A stretch of 64,000 nt of DNA from Saprospiraceae bacterium (lineage in GTDB: Bacteria; Bacteroidota; Bacteroidia; Chitinophagales; Saprospiraceae): assembly GCA_020628095.1 (NCBI GenBank), contig JAHDFP010000002.1:1-64000 (forward strand). Direction: 5' to 3'. How positions within the stretch are numbered: the first letter of the stretch is position 1; every line of letters starts with the position of its first letter. This document shows positions 10,801-18,173 of this stretch, one piece after another. The notes below the pieces were generated by a model, which did no database searches, was not told the DNA's origin, and saw nothing but the letters and a program-made list of their open reading frames with translations. The position numbers and the translations under genes were made by a program.

Positions 10801-11170
10801 AGCTGACAACTTTGCTTCTATTATACTAATCAATGACGGCTCTGGTAACTTCACTAAGAAAAAATTACCGATGCTCGCCCAGTATGGTCCTATCATGTCT
10901 GGCCATCTCATAGACACTAATGGGGACGGTCACCTTGATTTTATAGGAGCGGGTAATATCAATAATGCAGAGGTGGAGACGGTACGATATGATGCGTCTA
11001 AGGGATTCTTATTACTTGGTCAGGGTGATGGCACATTCTCAGAAAAAGCCGACAGTGGTCTCTATCTCAAAGGCAACATTAAGGCGACAGAAATTGTATC
11101 CGCTGGCAATAAAAAATATTATATCGCCGCAGCTAATGATGGAGCAGTGGAGTCGTACATTTTGAATTAG
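7859..11170 (+). CDS. Giant FG-GAP/VCBS-repeat lipoprotein with ASPIC/UnbV domain
   Basis: 1103 aa. A lipobox ending LVSC (Cys 21) predicts a lipoprotein signal. Many calcium-binding FG-GAP/VCBS repeats follow (DINNDGLEDI, DINNDGLLDI, DYDKDGDLDM, DLDNDGDLDL, DYDGDGDMDV and others), forming a predicted beta-propeller. An ASPIC/UnbV-type domain lies at ~525-595 (KGIGTRLELKSGG and IIWPDGKHQTI), followed by a second propeller. Such CRTAC1-like proteins are often expanded next to SusCD genes in Bacteroidota, but no SusCD pair is present here. The function is unknown; surface binding is likely. Confidence 0.88.
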   Translation: MVSLHPIKVILLFSICYLVSCNNDSKAPSQDTSKSDKAATTKNQVEEKSIFQSLAPSQTKITFKNSITETMEFNFVNFLNMYNGGGVSIGDINNDGLEDIFFTGNQVSNKLYLNKGNLAFQDITNSAGVADAAGWTTGTTMVDINNDGLLDIYVCKAGPYKDPNFRKNRFYINQGDNTFKDEAAYYGVDDTAYSSQSYFFDYDKDGDLDMYLVNHRIDFVYTTVFDPKSDKQYEDQTSDKLYKNQNGKFVDVSKSTGIRNKAWGHSAAIYDYDQDGLEDVFVCNDFLQGDNLWINSKAGKFSDKVYDHIDHISQFSMGSDVADINNDGLLDLMVLDMVPEDHVTSKMNMGTMDTEQFRVLRQYGHHYQYMSNMLHLNRGQGVYSEIGNLAQVSKTDWSWAPLMADYNNDGIKEIFITNGIKRDLTSNDGKSKLETRAQQGPMTVEEAQQIIPSRKISNYMYTHNGDCRFRNVSDAWGLGQKLNSNGAAYGDLDNDGDLDLVINNIDDLASIYENKSTNNYLSISLKGPANNIKGIGTRLELKSGGTEQTMEKRSTRGFMSSVSDKIIFGIGDNAGIDQLTIIWPDGKHQTISNPKVNSVLEVDYNSNQGTYTETDNGQLTFSVTKSGVTYEHKENPYDDFRKEILLPHKMSTLGPCLAQSNGNNNATYIYVGGASGQSGQLFELGKNGKFTKKNIPDFKSDKQYEDTGAHFFDIDGDGDYDLYVVSGGSELGESDSAYKDRLYINQDGTFKKSDEHGTGLSTSGKAISVSDYDGDGDMDVFVGGRIVPGKYPLAASSALLENVDGKLQDVTESKLSGLQNIGLVTDALFSDYDGDGDDDLLLTGEWMGLTIFENADGGFSRKDLDDVTGIGWWYSITAGDVDNDGDMDYIMGNLGLNNKFGAKKDKPFHVFCSDFDNSGSLDIVLSKESNEGKLLPVRGRECSSEQMPFISSKFPTFTSFANADLPSILGQDKLDASVHYQADNFASIILINDGSGNFTKKKLPMLAQYGPIMSGHLIDTNGDGHLDFIGAGNINNAEVETVRYDASKGFLLLGQGDGTFSEKADSGLYLKGNIKATEIVSAGNKKYYIAAANDGAVESYILN

Positions 11171-11247
11171 GGTATTTTTAAGGAGTTTTTTGGTTTTTTT
11201 ATAACGTAGACCTTTAGACTTGCTCTGGACACCTTTGGTTACTTTTG

Positions 11248-12255
11248 TTATGGATATTTCTTAATTGCAAATTCCTTCAATTCTCTTGAATAATTATGCA
11301 TTTCGATTTTAGCGGATTCTTCTAAGTGGATAGATTTACGGAGAAGAATATTTGATAGTTCAATAAGTTTAAGATAGAAGTTTCTCTTAATCATTAAAAA
11401 TTGTTCGTTGGATATTAAAGGTTTAGATAGGGCATTTGATATTGCTTTTTGGACTAACATCGCTTTTAAATATTTTATCGGAAACTTACTAAAGAGATAG
11501 GCTTGTTTGAGCCAATTTGGAATATCATTATTCGAAATGGCATCTTCATCTTTTTCATTGTTTAGTTCCTTCAAGAACTTTATTAATATTTTGTTTTTCG
11601 TTTTATTTAATCTAATGGATTTGTAAATCCCAGTAATAAAATATATTGCGAAATCTCTATTATAATAAAGGCATTTTGCCATAATTTCGATGTTATAACT
11701 CACAATGTTGTTTACAATCTCATAGATATCGTCTAGGTCATTTATAGAACAAACAATCTTTTCTTGATTATCCACCAAGTTATTATCCTTAATATCAAAG
11801 GGATGATACCAAAAGTTTCGAATTTTTCTGATTAATTTTCTTTTAGATTTACTTAAACCAAATCTTTGAAAGTATTTAAGTATCATGTCTTTTTCTTTTA
11901 CTCCGAACGGTTCAAATGATTGGTTCGATAAATAGTATGCTGTGATTTTGTACAAATTCGCTGTTTCCCAGAATATTGAAATTGCATCTACTTTTTCCTT
12001 AGTTGTAATCCTTCCTTCCTTCCTCGCACCATTTGATTTGGCAATTAGATAATTAAGGTCATTTGGTCTGTTTCCAAACTCAAATCCTAATTGATAAATT
12101 ATTGTAGGATTTTTTTTAACCTCAAGAGAGATATTTTGAAGTAGCCTGAGACTTTCTTCTCGACTATTGGAGTTAAAAACTGATTTTTTGAAGGCTTCTT
12201 CGTCTAATTTATCGATTTCAAAGTTTCTTAACTCAGTTATAAATTTGTCTATCAT
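11248..12255 (-). CDS. AT-rich orphan, all-helical, HEPN-like RNxxxH motif
   Basis: 335-aa protein of no recognised family. It appears almost wholly alpha-helical and is rich in Lys, Asn, Ile and Leu. Residues 146-151 read RNFWYH followed by Pro, fitting the RNxxxH (Rx4-6H) motif of HEPN nucleases, which occur in many toxin, abortive-infection and anti-phage proteins. Two sampled 60-base rows are about 18 % and 32 % GC, against roughly 40 % in the adjacent pth, suggesting recent transfer. It is monocistronic, convergent with the FG-GAP gene and 23 bases downstream of tspO. The HEPN assignment rests on one motif and is only a hypothesis. Confidence 0.72.
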   Translation of the reverse strand: MIDKFITELRNFEIDKLDEEAFKKSVFNSNSREESLRLLQNISLEVKKNPTIIYQLGFEFGNRPNDLNYLIAKSNGARKEGRITTKEKVDAISIFWETANLYKITAYYLSNQSFEPFGVKEKDMILKYFQRFGLSKSKRKLIRKIRNFWYHPFDIKDNNLVDNQEKIVCSINDLDDIYEIVNNIVSYNIEIMAKCLYYNRDFAIYFITGIYKSIRLNKTKNKILIKFLKELNNEKDEDAISNNDIPNWLKQAYLFSKFPIKYLKAMLVQKAISNALSKPLISNEQFLMIKRNFYLKLIELSNILLRKSIHLEESAKIEMHNYSRELKEFAIKKYP

Positions 12256-12278
12256 TTATTCTAAATAGAACCTAAGAA

Positions 12279-12749
12279 CTAGTTAATACTCATAATCGTA
12301 TAATTAAGAAAAGTCGCAAAACTCACCCAAAACAAATAAGGCCAAAGCAGGAGAGAAGCCTTGGTGTTCACTTCTTTAAAATAGTGAATGCAGAGTACGA
12401 TAAACACCCATAAGAGAATGATGACGCCCAGTGCAAGACTCAGATTTTTCATACCAAAAAATACGGGTGACCAAGCGAGATTTAGTATCATCTGGATGGC
12501 AAACAGTATGTAATATTTCGATTTAGAGCCATTGTGTTTTTGATGCCAGATGAGGGCTAGTGATGCGCCAATCATACAATATAGTATACTCCATACTGGA
12601 CCGAATAACCATGACGGAGGCTGAAAGCTGGGTTTATTAAGATTGACAAACCAATCTGACAGGGGCGAATCGCCGACAAATCCTGATAGAAAACCCAAGC
12701 CCAGACAGACCGTACTGCAGAGAATAATCTTAGGTAGTAGTGCATTCAT
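12279..12749 (-). CDS. tspO: TspO/MBR family protein
   Basis: 156 aa with five hydrophobic helices. It carries the tryptophan-rich family signatures: NKPSFQPPSWLFGPVWSILY near 34-55, LNLAWSPVFFGM near 90, and WPYLFWVSFATFLNYTI at the C-terminus. TspO proteins are membrane tryptophan-rich sensors that bind porphyrins and cholesterol-like ligands and are tied to tetrapyrrole and oxidative-stress control. It follows pth on the same strand by 12 bases, so the two are probably cotranscribed. Confidence 0.93.
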   Translation of the reverse strand: MNALLPKIILCSTVCLGLGFLSGFVGDSPLSDWFVNLNKPSFQPPSWLFGPVWSILYCMIGASLALIWHQKHNGSKSKYYILFAIQMILNLAWSPVFFGMKNLSLALGVIILLWVFIVLCIHYFKEVNTKASLLLWPYLFWVSFATFLNYTIMSIN

Positions 12750-12761
12750 AGTCGTTACTTT

Positions 12762-13376
12762 TTAGTTGTTATATTGATTCATGGTATGAGACAGTCCGAT
12801 ACTGGCGAAACTGAGACTGGCCTTGCAGGATTTGTCGATGATCTCAGGTAGTTTTTCCATTTCTTGATTATCCCATCGGCCAAGTACGAAATTGACCTGT
12901 TGTCCTTTGCCATAGTCATTACCTATACCGACCCGTAGTCTAGCATATTTACTTGTGCCTAAAAGTTGTTCGATGCTCTTGAGTCCGTTATGACCACCAG
13001 CGGCCCCCTTTCCACGCAATCGGACCTTACCGAAATCAATATTGAGATCATCGACGATAATCAGGACGTTTTCGAGTTTGATATTGAGCTTGGTCATCCA
13101 GTGTCTTACGGATTTGCCACTGAGGTTCATATAAGTAGAGGGCTTAAGTAGATGGATGTACCTTCCTTTGTGCTTTATCATGGCGATGTCACCCAGAGTA
13201 TCATTCTTAAAAGACTTATTGCCATTTTGGGCCAGCATATCGACAATCTCAAAGCCTATATTATGTCGAGTCCCATCATAATCAGGGTGCATATTACCAA
13301 GGCCAACTACCAAATACTTCATTTGCGGGTCTATTTCTTCTTTCTCAGAAAATAAATTTTTTATAAAACGAAACAT
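12762..13376 (-). CDS. pth: Peptidyl-tRNA hydrolase
   Basis: 204-aa bacterial Pth, which cleaves the ester bond of peptidyl-tRNA released from stalled ribosomes. Signatures are VVGLGN, TRHNIGFE with catalytic His 38, KPSTYMNLSGKSV, and GAAGGHNGLKSI. The first 18 residues precede the usual family start, so Met 19 (ATG at 13320-13322) is an alternative start. The upstream -7-like box at 13426-13433 is compatible with either. Confidence 0.95.
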   Translation of the reverse strand: MFRFIKNLFSEKEEIDPQMKYLVVGLGNMHPDYDGTRHNIGFEIVDMLAQNGNKSFKNDTLGDIAMIKHKGRYIHLLKPSTYMNLSGKSVRHWMTKLNIKLENVLIIVDDLNIDFGKVRLRGKGAAGGHNGLKSIEQLLGTSKYARLRVGIGNDYGKGQQVNFVLGRWDNQEMEKLPEIIDKSCKASLSFASIGLSHTMNQYNN

Positions 13377-13425
13377 TATCCAGATTAAGTAATAAAAAGT
13401 GGAATACTATCGTCACATTTATATA

Positions 13426-13433
13426 CAAAATTA
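13426..13433 (-). promoter_or_regulatory. pth-tspO promoter -7 box
   Basis: Read on the minus strand this is TAATTTTG, an exact TAnnTTTG match, about 50 bases before the pth ATG in the 73-base divergent gap. No clear -33 TTG is seen at the usual distance. Confidence 0.4.
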
Positions 13434-13449
13434 ATAACATATATAGTTC

Positions 13450-13959
13450 ATGTTAGTAAGACCAGATAATACAGAGTTTGCTCCTTTCCAGGAGAAATAC
13501 ATCAATCTTGTCCCAGATGATGTCCTTAGTTTTTTGGCGGAGCAGAAAGAGACATTCCTCAATTACATAGATAGTCGGACGGAGGAGCAACTGAATTATA
13601 AGTATGCACTTGACAAATGGACTGTCAAGGATGTGATCATGCACATCGTTGATACGGAGACCATATTTATGTACCGTGCGCTATGTATGATGAGGAGAGA
13701 TATGCAAGAGTTACCAGGATTTGATCATAATGCTTATGTAGATAATTTGGATACAGCTTCTATGAGTCAGGATTATCTTAAGCAAGCCTATGATACAACT
13801 CGCTCCGCTACTCTATGCTCGATGGAACAGATTACGGATGATATGTGGACGCAGAGAGGTAATATGAGTGGTTATCAGATGTCCCTCAGGGCTATGCCCT
13901 ATATGATCGCTGGCCATCTACAGCATCACCTCAATATTCTGAAAGAACGATATATCTAA
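13450..13959 (+). CDS. DinB-family (DfsB-type) metal-dependent protein
   Basis: 169 aa with the DinB four-helix-bundle pattern. The first helix includes DKWTVKDVIMHIVDTE, a central FDHNAYVD segment follows, and the protein ends in AGHLQHHLNILKERY. His residues at these three places form the usual metal site. Members include bacillithiol- or glutathione-dependent transferases and many uncharacterised proteins. bshA at 34 kb shows the organism likely makes bacillithiol, making a BstA-like role possible but unproven. The radical SAM gene begins 5 bases downstream. Confidence 0.85.
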   Translation: MLVRPDNTEFAPFQEKYINLVPDDVLSFLAEQKETFLNYIDSRTEEQLNYKYALDKWTVKDVIMHIVDTETIFMYRALCMMRRDMQELPGFDHNAYVDNLDTASMSQDYLKQAYDTTRSATLCSMEQITDDMWTQRGNMSGYQMSLRAMPYMIAGHLQHHLNILKERYI

Positions 13960-13963
13960 GAAG

Positions 13964-14986
13964 TTGAAAATATATCTCAGCGATACACTCAATTTTCTTT
14001 CTCATCTCACTTTCAGACGGCTATGGAATGCCACCAAGCTCATAGCGTCTTTCTATCTCACCAGAATATCAAAAAAACCGATACAATGGGGCACACCCAT
14101 GACGATCTCCATAGAACCCACGACGGCCTGCAATCTGCGATGTCCAGAGTGTCCCAGCGGTCTCAGGTCATTCTCGCGGACGACTGGTAATCTGAAAGCC
14201 GATTTCTTTAGGCAAACTATAGACCAAATCGCGGATAGATTAATCTATCTGATTTTTTACTTTCAGGGAGAACCTTATATCAATCCTAACTTTCTGGATA
14301 TGGTGTCTTATGCTAACCAGAAGGGCTTATACACCATTACATCGACTAACGGACATTTCTTGGATGAGGAAAACTGTCGGAAGACCATAGAATCTGGTCT
14401 GGACAGAATTATCATCTCTATAGACGGCACGACTCAGGAAGTATATCAGAATTATAGGAAGGAAGGTCAGCTCTTTAAGGTAATAGAAGGTGCTAAAAAT
14501 CTGGTGAGCTGGAAAAAGAAAATACGATCTAAGACACCTCATATTATATTCCAGTTTTTAGTTGTCAAGCCTAACGAGCATCAGATACCAGAGGTATATC
14601 GCCTCGCGGAAGAAATCGGTGTCGATGAGGTCAAGCTGAAAACGGCTCAGGTCTATGACTACAGGCATGGTAACGTCCTAATACCTGATGACCAAAAATA
14701 TTCTAGATACAAGCGCAATCCCGACGGCACTTACTCCGTCAAAAACCAATTGCTTAATCACTGCTGGAAGCTGTGGCATGCAGCCGTTATCACCTGGGAT
14801 GGACTTATAGTGCCTTGTTGTTTTGATAAAGATGCGTCACATAGGATGGGTGATCTACGCGAGAATGATTTCGATACGATATGGCATAATTCTAGTTACA
14901 AGAGTTTTCGCCATAATTTGTCTAAGGGAAGGGATCAGATAGACATCTGTCAGAATTGTACAGAAGGTTGCAAAGTCTGGGCATAA
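13964..14986 (+). CDS. Radical SAM/SPASM domain protein
   Basis: 340 aa. The radical SAM cluster motif is CNLRCPEC (Cys 56, 60, 63) within a TIM-barrel domain. A C-terminal SPASM domain has further cysteines (CWKLWH, PCCFDKDAS, CQNCTEGCKVW) for auxiliary Fe-S clusters. The family modifies peptides or small molecules, but no precursor peptide gene is visible nearby, so the substrate is unknown. The start is TTG: the next ATG (Met 46) would remove a conserved N-terminal stretch leading to the cluster. It is coupled to the DinB gene. Confidence 0.88.
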   Translation: MKIYLSDTLNFLSHLTFRRLWNATKLIASFYLTRISKKPIQWGTPMTISIEPTTACNLRCPECPSGLRSFSRTTGNLKADFFRQTIDQIADRLIYLIFYFQGEPYINPNFLDMVSYANQKGLYTITSTNGHFLDEENCRKTIESGLDRIIISIDGTTQEVYQNYRKEGQLFKVIEGAKNLVSWKKKIRSKTPHIIFQFLVVKPNEHQIPEVYRLAEEIGVDEVKLKTAQVYDYRHGNVLIPDDQKYSRYKRNPDGTYSVKNQLLNHCWKLWHAAVITWDGLIVPCCFDKDASHRMGDLRENDFDTIWHNSSYKSFRHNLSKGRDQIDICQNCTEGCKVWA

Positions 14987-15001
14987 CTGCCTGAAAATCA
15001 A

Positions 15002-15032
15002 TTGAAAAACACGCCTTATTTTATTACATTTG
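15002..15032 (+). promoter_or_regulatory. Bacteroidota promoter upstream of TPR gene
   Basis: TTG at 15002-15004, a 20-base spacer, then TACATTTG at 15025-15032, an exact TAnnTTTG. This predicts a leader of about 115 bases for the TPR gene at 15154, containing the AT-rich hairpin at 15049-15075. Confidence 0.5.
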
Positions 15033-15048
15033 ATAAGGAGCAAGTTGT

Positions 15049-15075
15049 TAAACTTAATTCCTGATTTTAAGTTTA
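15049..15075 (+). promoter_or_regulatory. Perfect 9-bp inverted repeat in leader
   Basis: TAAACTTAA, a 9-base loop, then TTAAGTTTA. The dyad lies in the predicted leader of the following TPR gene. It could be an operator or a weak RNA hairpin; the all-AT stem makes a strong terminator unlikely. Confidence 0.4.
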
Positions 15076-15153
15076 TTATACATTAGAGAGCAGCATAATA
15101 TATTTATTGGTATGATTTTTTGATTGTAATTAGCTACAAATCCCTTTAATTCA

Positions 15154-16173
15154 ATGCATCACAAGACAATTATTCAAGGTAGTATCGCTTTTGGCAATGA
15201 GAAGAGTTTCGAAAAGGCGAAGCGCATGTACATAACCCGTGCAGAAAGTTATTACAAGAATGATTTGTTATTCGAGGCTGACGAAATCTTTATAGAAGAT
15301 GGATTTATGCTGCATATACCTCGATTTGTCAAGCAAGTGTATGATAAAGCATTTAAAAATTCGTCTGCGCTATTAGAGTATATCGTACAATTCGGGGTAT
15401 CGGGAGAATTAAATATGTGGTTGTTAGAGGAAGGGAAGATTTTGCTATTCAAGAATCTAGAACCAGAAAGTGACAAAGTCGCCGTACAATCTTTCATCAA
15501 GGGAAAGGAACTAGCAGAACAGACAGGGAAGGAAGAAGAAGCCATGAAAGCTCTCAATAAGGCGATAGAAAAATACGATCGCCATGCACAGGCTTACGAA
15601 CGCCGCGCAAGAGTTAATTTTTTATTGCAGAAAGAGCATGATGCTCTCAGAGACTACAAAAAGAGTATCGGTATTGACCCAGATAACCCTTACGCCTATT
15701 TTGGTAAGTCTGAGGTCCATTATAAGAAAGAAGAGTTAGAGGAAGCCATAGAAAATCTTGGCATGGCCATCAAAAAGTCAGTTGCTCTACAAGCTATACA
15801 TTGGAAATCAAGAAGGCTAAAGGGAAAGCTACATCTTTCTTTAGAACAATATAAGGAGGCAGAATTCGAATTGAAACTATTCAATAAGCGTGTTTTTCCG
15901 CCAGATAATCCTCTCAATAAGTATAAAAGCGAAGCCGCTTTTGAATATGGGTTAACGCTATTAGAGTTGGATCAACCAGAATCAGCTATGGAAGCCTTCG
16001 AAAAGTCACTGGACCTAGATGAGGCAGAGGGCAGAGGTGTTGATCCTAAGAAGCTGAGATATAGAGGATTAGCTAAACAAAAGGCAGGTAAGAATGGCTA
16101 CAAAAAAGACATCAAAGAAGCCGCTGACCTCGGTGATAAAGAAGCCGTCAAATTACTAAAGGCTTTTGCATAG
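15154..16173 (+). CDS. Cytoplasmic TPR-repeat protein
   Basis: 339 aa without a signal peptide. The N-terminal ~110 residues are not repeat-like. From ~115 onward there are at least four TPR units, for example HAQAYERRARVNFLL, NPYAYFGKSEVHYKKEE and AAFEYGLTLLELDQPESAME. A Lys-rich C-terminus ends in a Sel1-like DLGDKEAVKLLK segment. It is likely a protein-interaction scaffold with no assignable pathway. It has its own predicted promoter and a dyad in the leader. Confidence 0.8.
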   Translation: MHHKTIIQGSIAFGNEKSFEKAKRMYITRAESYYKNDLLFEADEIFIEDGFMLHIPRFVKQVYDKAFKNSSALLEYIVQFGVSGELNMWLLEEGKILLFKNLEPESDKVAVQSFIKGKELAEQTGKEEEAMKALNKAIEKYDRHAQAYERRARVNFLLQKEHDALRDYKKSIGIDPDNPYAYFGKSEVHYKKEELEEAIENLGMAIKKSVALQAIHWKSRRLKGKLHLSLEQYKEAEFELKLFNKRVFPPDNPLNKYKSEAAFEYGLTLLELDQPESAMEAFEKSLDLDEAEGRGVDPKKLRYRGLAKQKAGKNGYKKDIKEAADLGDKEAVKLLKAFA

Positions 16174-16239
16174 TCTGATTTTTAACCCTTAAGACACAAT
16201 ATTTTAGAGTAATTAAGTCTTAGCATACTAAACCTGAAA

Positions 16240-18168
16240 ATGTTCAGACTATTCACGTTTCTATTGATACTGTTATTGCCTACTTTTTCGCTCAGTCAGA
16301 GCGGAAACTCTTCTTTAGAAAGTCTTGACAAAAAGTCAAGAAAGAAATTCCTCTCTGCCGTCGATTGCCTGCGCAAAAAGAAAGATGAGAAATCAGCGCA
16401 GAAATTAGAGAAATTTATAATAGAACGTCCTGATTTTTATCCCGCCAGAAAAGAACTTGCCCGATACTATCTTAATACTAATCAAACGGATAAAGCCAAG
16501 CAACAGTTAGAATATCTAAGTGATAATCAAGCCACAGACCTTCAGGTGCTCGGTGAACTAATTGATATCTACGAGCAGGAGAAGAATTATGACAAAGCGA
16601 TTGCTTCAGTAGAGCAGGCTTTGCTCATAAATGATATACGAGAATCTACTAGAAAGGATTTGTCCAGGTCTTTAGAGATTTATCAATATCGAAAACAAGC
16701 CATGGGAGATCCTGTACCATTTGACCCAGAGCCATTAAGTGAGATGGTGAATACCAAAGACTCTGAATACTTGCCAGCTTTCAATGCAGATGGGTCCATT
16801 TTGATATATACATCAAGGAACACATCTCAGCCTAGAAGTCAGGAGGATTTATTTTATTCCATAATAGATACGGCTGGTACATTTTCTAAGGGCACTCCGA
16901 TAGGAGAACTACGCACAACTATGAATGAAGGGGGTCATACTTTTTCTCAGGATGGTAAGATATTGATATTTACATCTTGTGATCGAAGGGACTCTTATGG
17001 TGGTTGTGATCTGTATATTTCATTTCTCCGAGATGACGGGTGGAGTGATCCACATAATTTGGGGCCAGAAATAAATACTCGTCACTGGGAGTCACAGCCG
17101 AGTCTATCGGCGGATAATCAGACCTTATATTTTAGCAGTACAAGACCAGGAGGACAGGGGGCAAGAGATATATGGTCTAGTCGTTATAAACGAACTGGGG
17201 GCTGGGAAGCACCGAAGGCGTTAGGAGCAGAAATTAATACATCAGGTAACGAAGAGACGCCTTTTATCCATCCAGATAACAGGACTCTCTATTTCCAATC
17301 TGATGGTCATATAGGAATGGGAGGAACGGATATCTTCTTTGCTAAGAAGGAGGATGACCAGTGGCAAAAACCAAAGAATCTCGGTTACCCTATCAATGAT
17401 GAGTCTAATCAAGGTGCGTTATTTGTCGAGGTAAGTGGAAATAGGGCATATTATTCTAAAGAAAAGAAAATGGATAATTATATCAACTATGATATATATC
17501 AATTTGACTTACCAGAATATGCCAAACCAGAAAATACGAGTTATATCAAATTCTTAGTGAAGGATGCAGAATCACAAGAAAGGATAAAGGCGACCATAAG
17601 TCTAAGAAATCTGAGTAGCGGTAAAGAAAAAGTCTTATCCACTGATCAAAATGGCTACATACTAAAGACGATAATCGCAGGCCAATACGCCATAACCATA
17701 GATAAAGACAATTATATTTTTCACTCTGAGAACATTAATATCCCAGAACAAAGAATGGCTACTGATCCACTAGAAGTCGTCATAAACTTATCCCCGATAA
17801 AGGTGACTGTAGAATCAGAAGAAAAGCCAAAACCGATAGTGCTTAACAATATATTTTTTGAGACAGGGTCTGCGGAATTACTTCCGACCTCTGATTATGA
17901 GTTAGATAGATTATACTCCCTGATGACCGAGAATAAGGAAATGAGAATAAAAATAGTAGGGCATACTGATAATGTGGGTGAAGAAAGTGATAATCAACTA
18001 TTATCAGAAAACAGAGCCAAGGCGGTATATCAAGCCTTAGTCGATAAGGGTATAATGTCTTCCAGAATTAAGTACGAGGGTAAGGGAGAATTGGAGCCTA
18101 TAGCAAATAATAATACAGAAAAAGGAAGATTACAAAACCGAAGAACCGAATTCTATATTCTTAGATAA
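16240..18168 (+). CDS. PorE-like envelope protein: TPR, PD40 propeller, CRD, OmpA domain
   Basis: 642 aa with a signal peptide (cleavage near LSQSG). In order: TPR-like helices (~25-150), a PD40/WD40-like beta-propeller (~165-420; repeats such as DGSILIYTSRN, DGKILIFTSCD, NQTLYFSSTRPGG, NRTLYFQSDG), a carboxypeptidase-regulatory-like domain (~430-520), and a C-terminal OmpA domain with the peptidoglycan-binding signature (IVGHTDNVGEESDNQLLSENRA). This order equals that of PorE, a T9SS component that tethers to peptidoglycan. Bacteroidota encode several paralogues, so T9SS function is inferred. rlmD follows after 5 bases. Confidence 0.85.
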   Translation: MFRLFTFLLILLLPTFSLSQSGNSSLESLDKKSRKKFLSAVDCLRKKKDEKSAQKLEKFIIERPDFYPARKELARYYLNTNQTDKAKQQLEYLSDNQATDLQVLGELIDIYEQEKNYDKAIASVEQALLINDIRESTRKDLSRSLEIYQYRKQAMGDPVPFDPEPLSEMVNTKDSEYLPAFNADGSILIYTSRNTSQPRSQEDLFYSIIDTAGTFSKGTPIGELRTTMNEGGHTFSQDGKILIFTSCDRRDSYGGCDLYISFLRDDGWSDPHNLGPEINTRHWESQPSLSADNQTLYFSSTRPGGQGARDIWSSRYKRTGGWEAPKALGAEINTSGNEETPFIHPDNRTLYFQSDGHIGMGGTDIFFAKKEDDQWQKPKNLGYPINDESNQGALFVEVSGNRAYYSKEKKMDNYINYDIYQFDLPEYAKPENTSYIKFLVKDAESQERIKATISLRNLSSGKEKVLSTDQNGYILKTIIAGQYAITIDKDNYIFHSENINIPEQRMATDPLEVVINLSPIKVTVESEEKPKPIVLNNIFFETGSAELLPTSDYELDRLYSLMTENKEMRIKIVGHTDNVGEESDNQLLSENRAKAVYQALVDKGIMSSRIKYEGKGELEPIANNNTEKGRLQNRRTEFYILR

Positions 18169-18173
18169 TAAGC

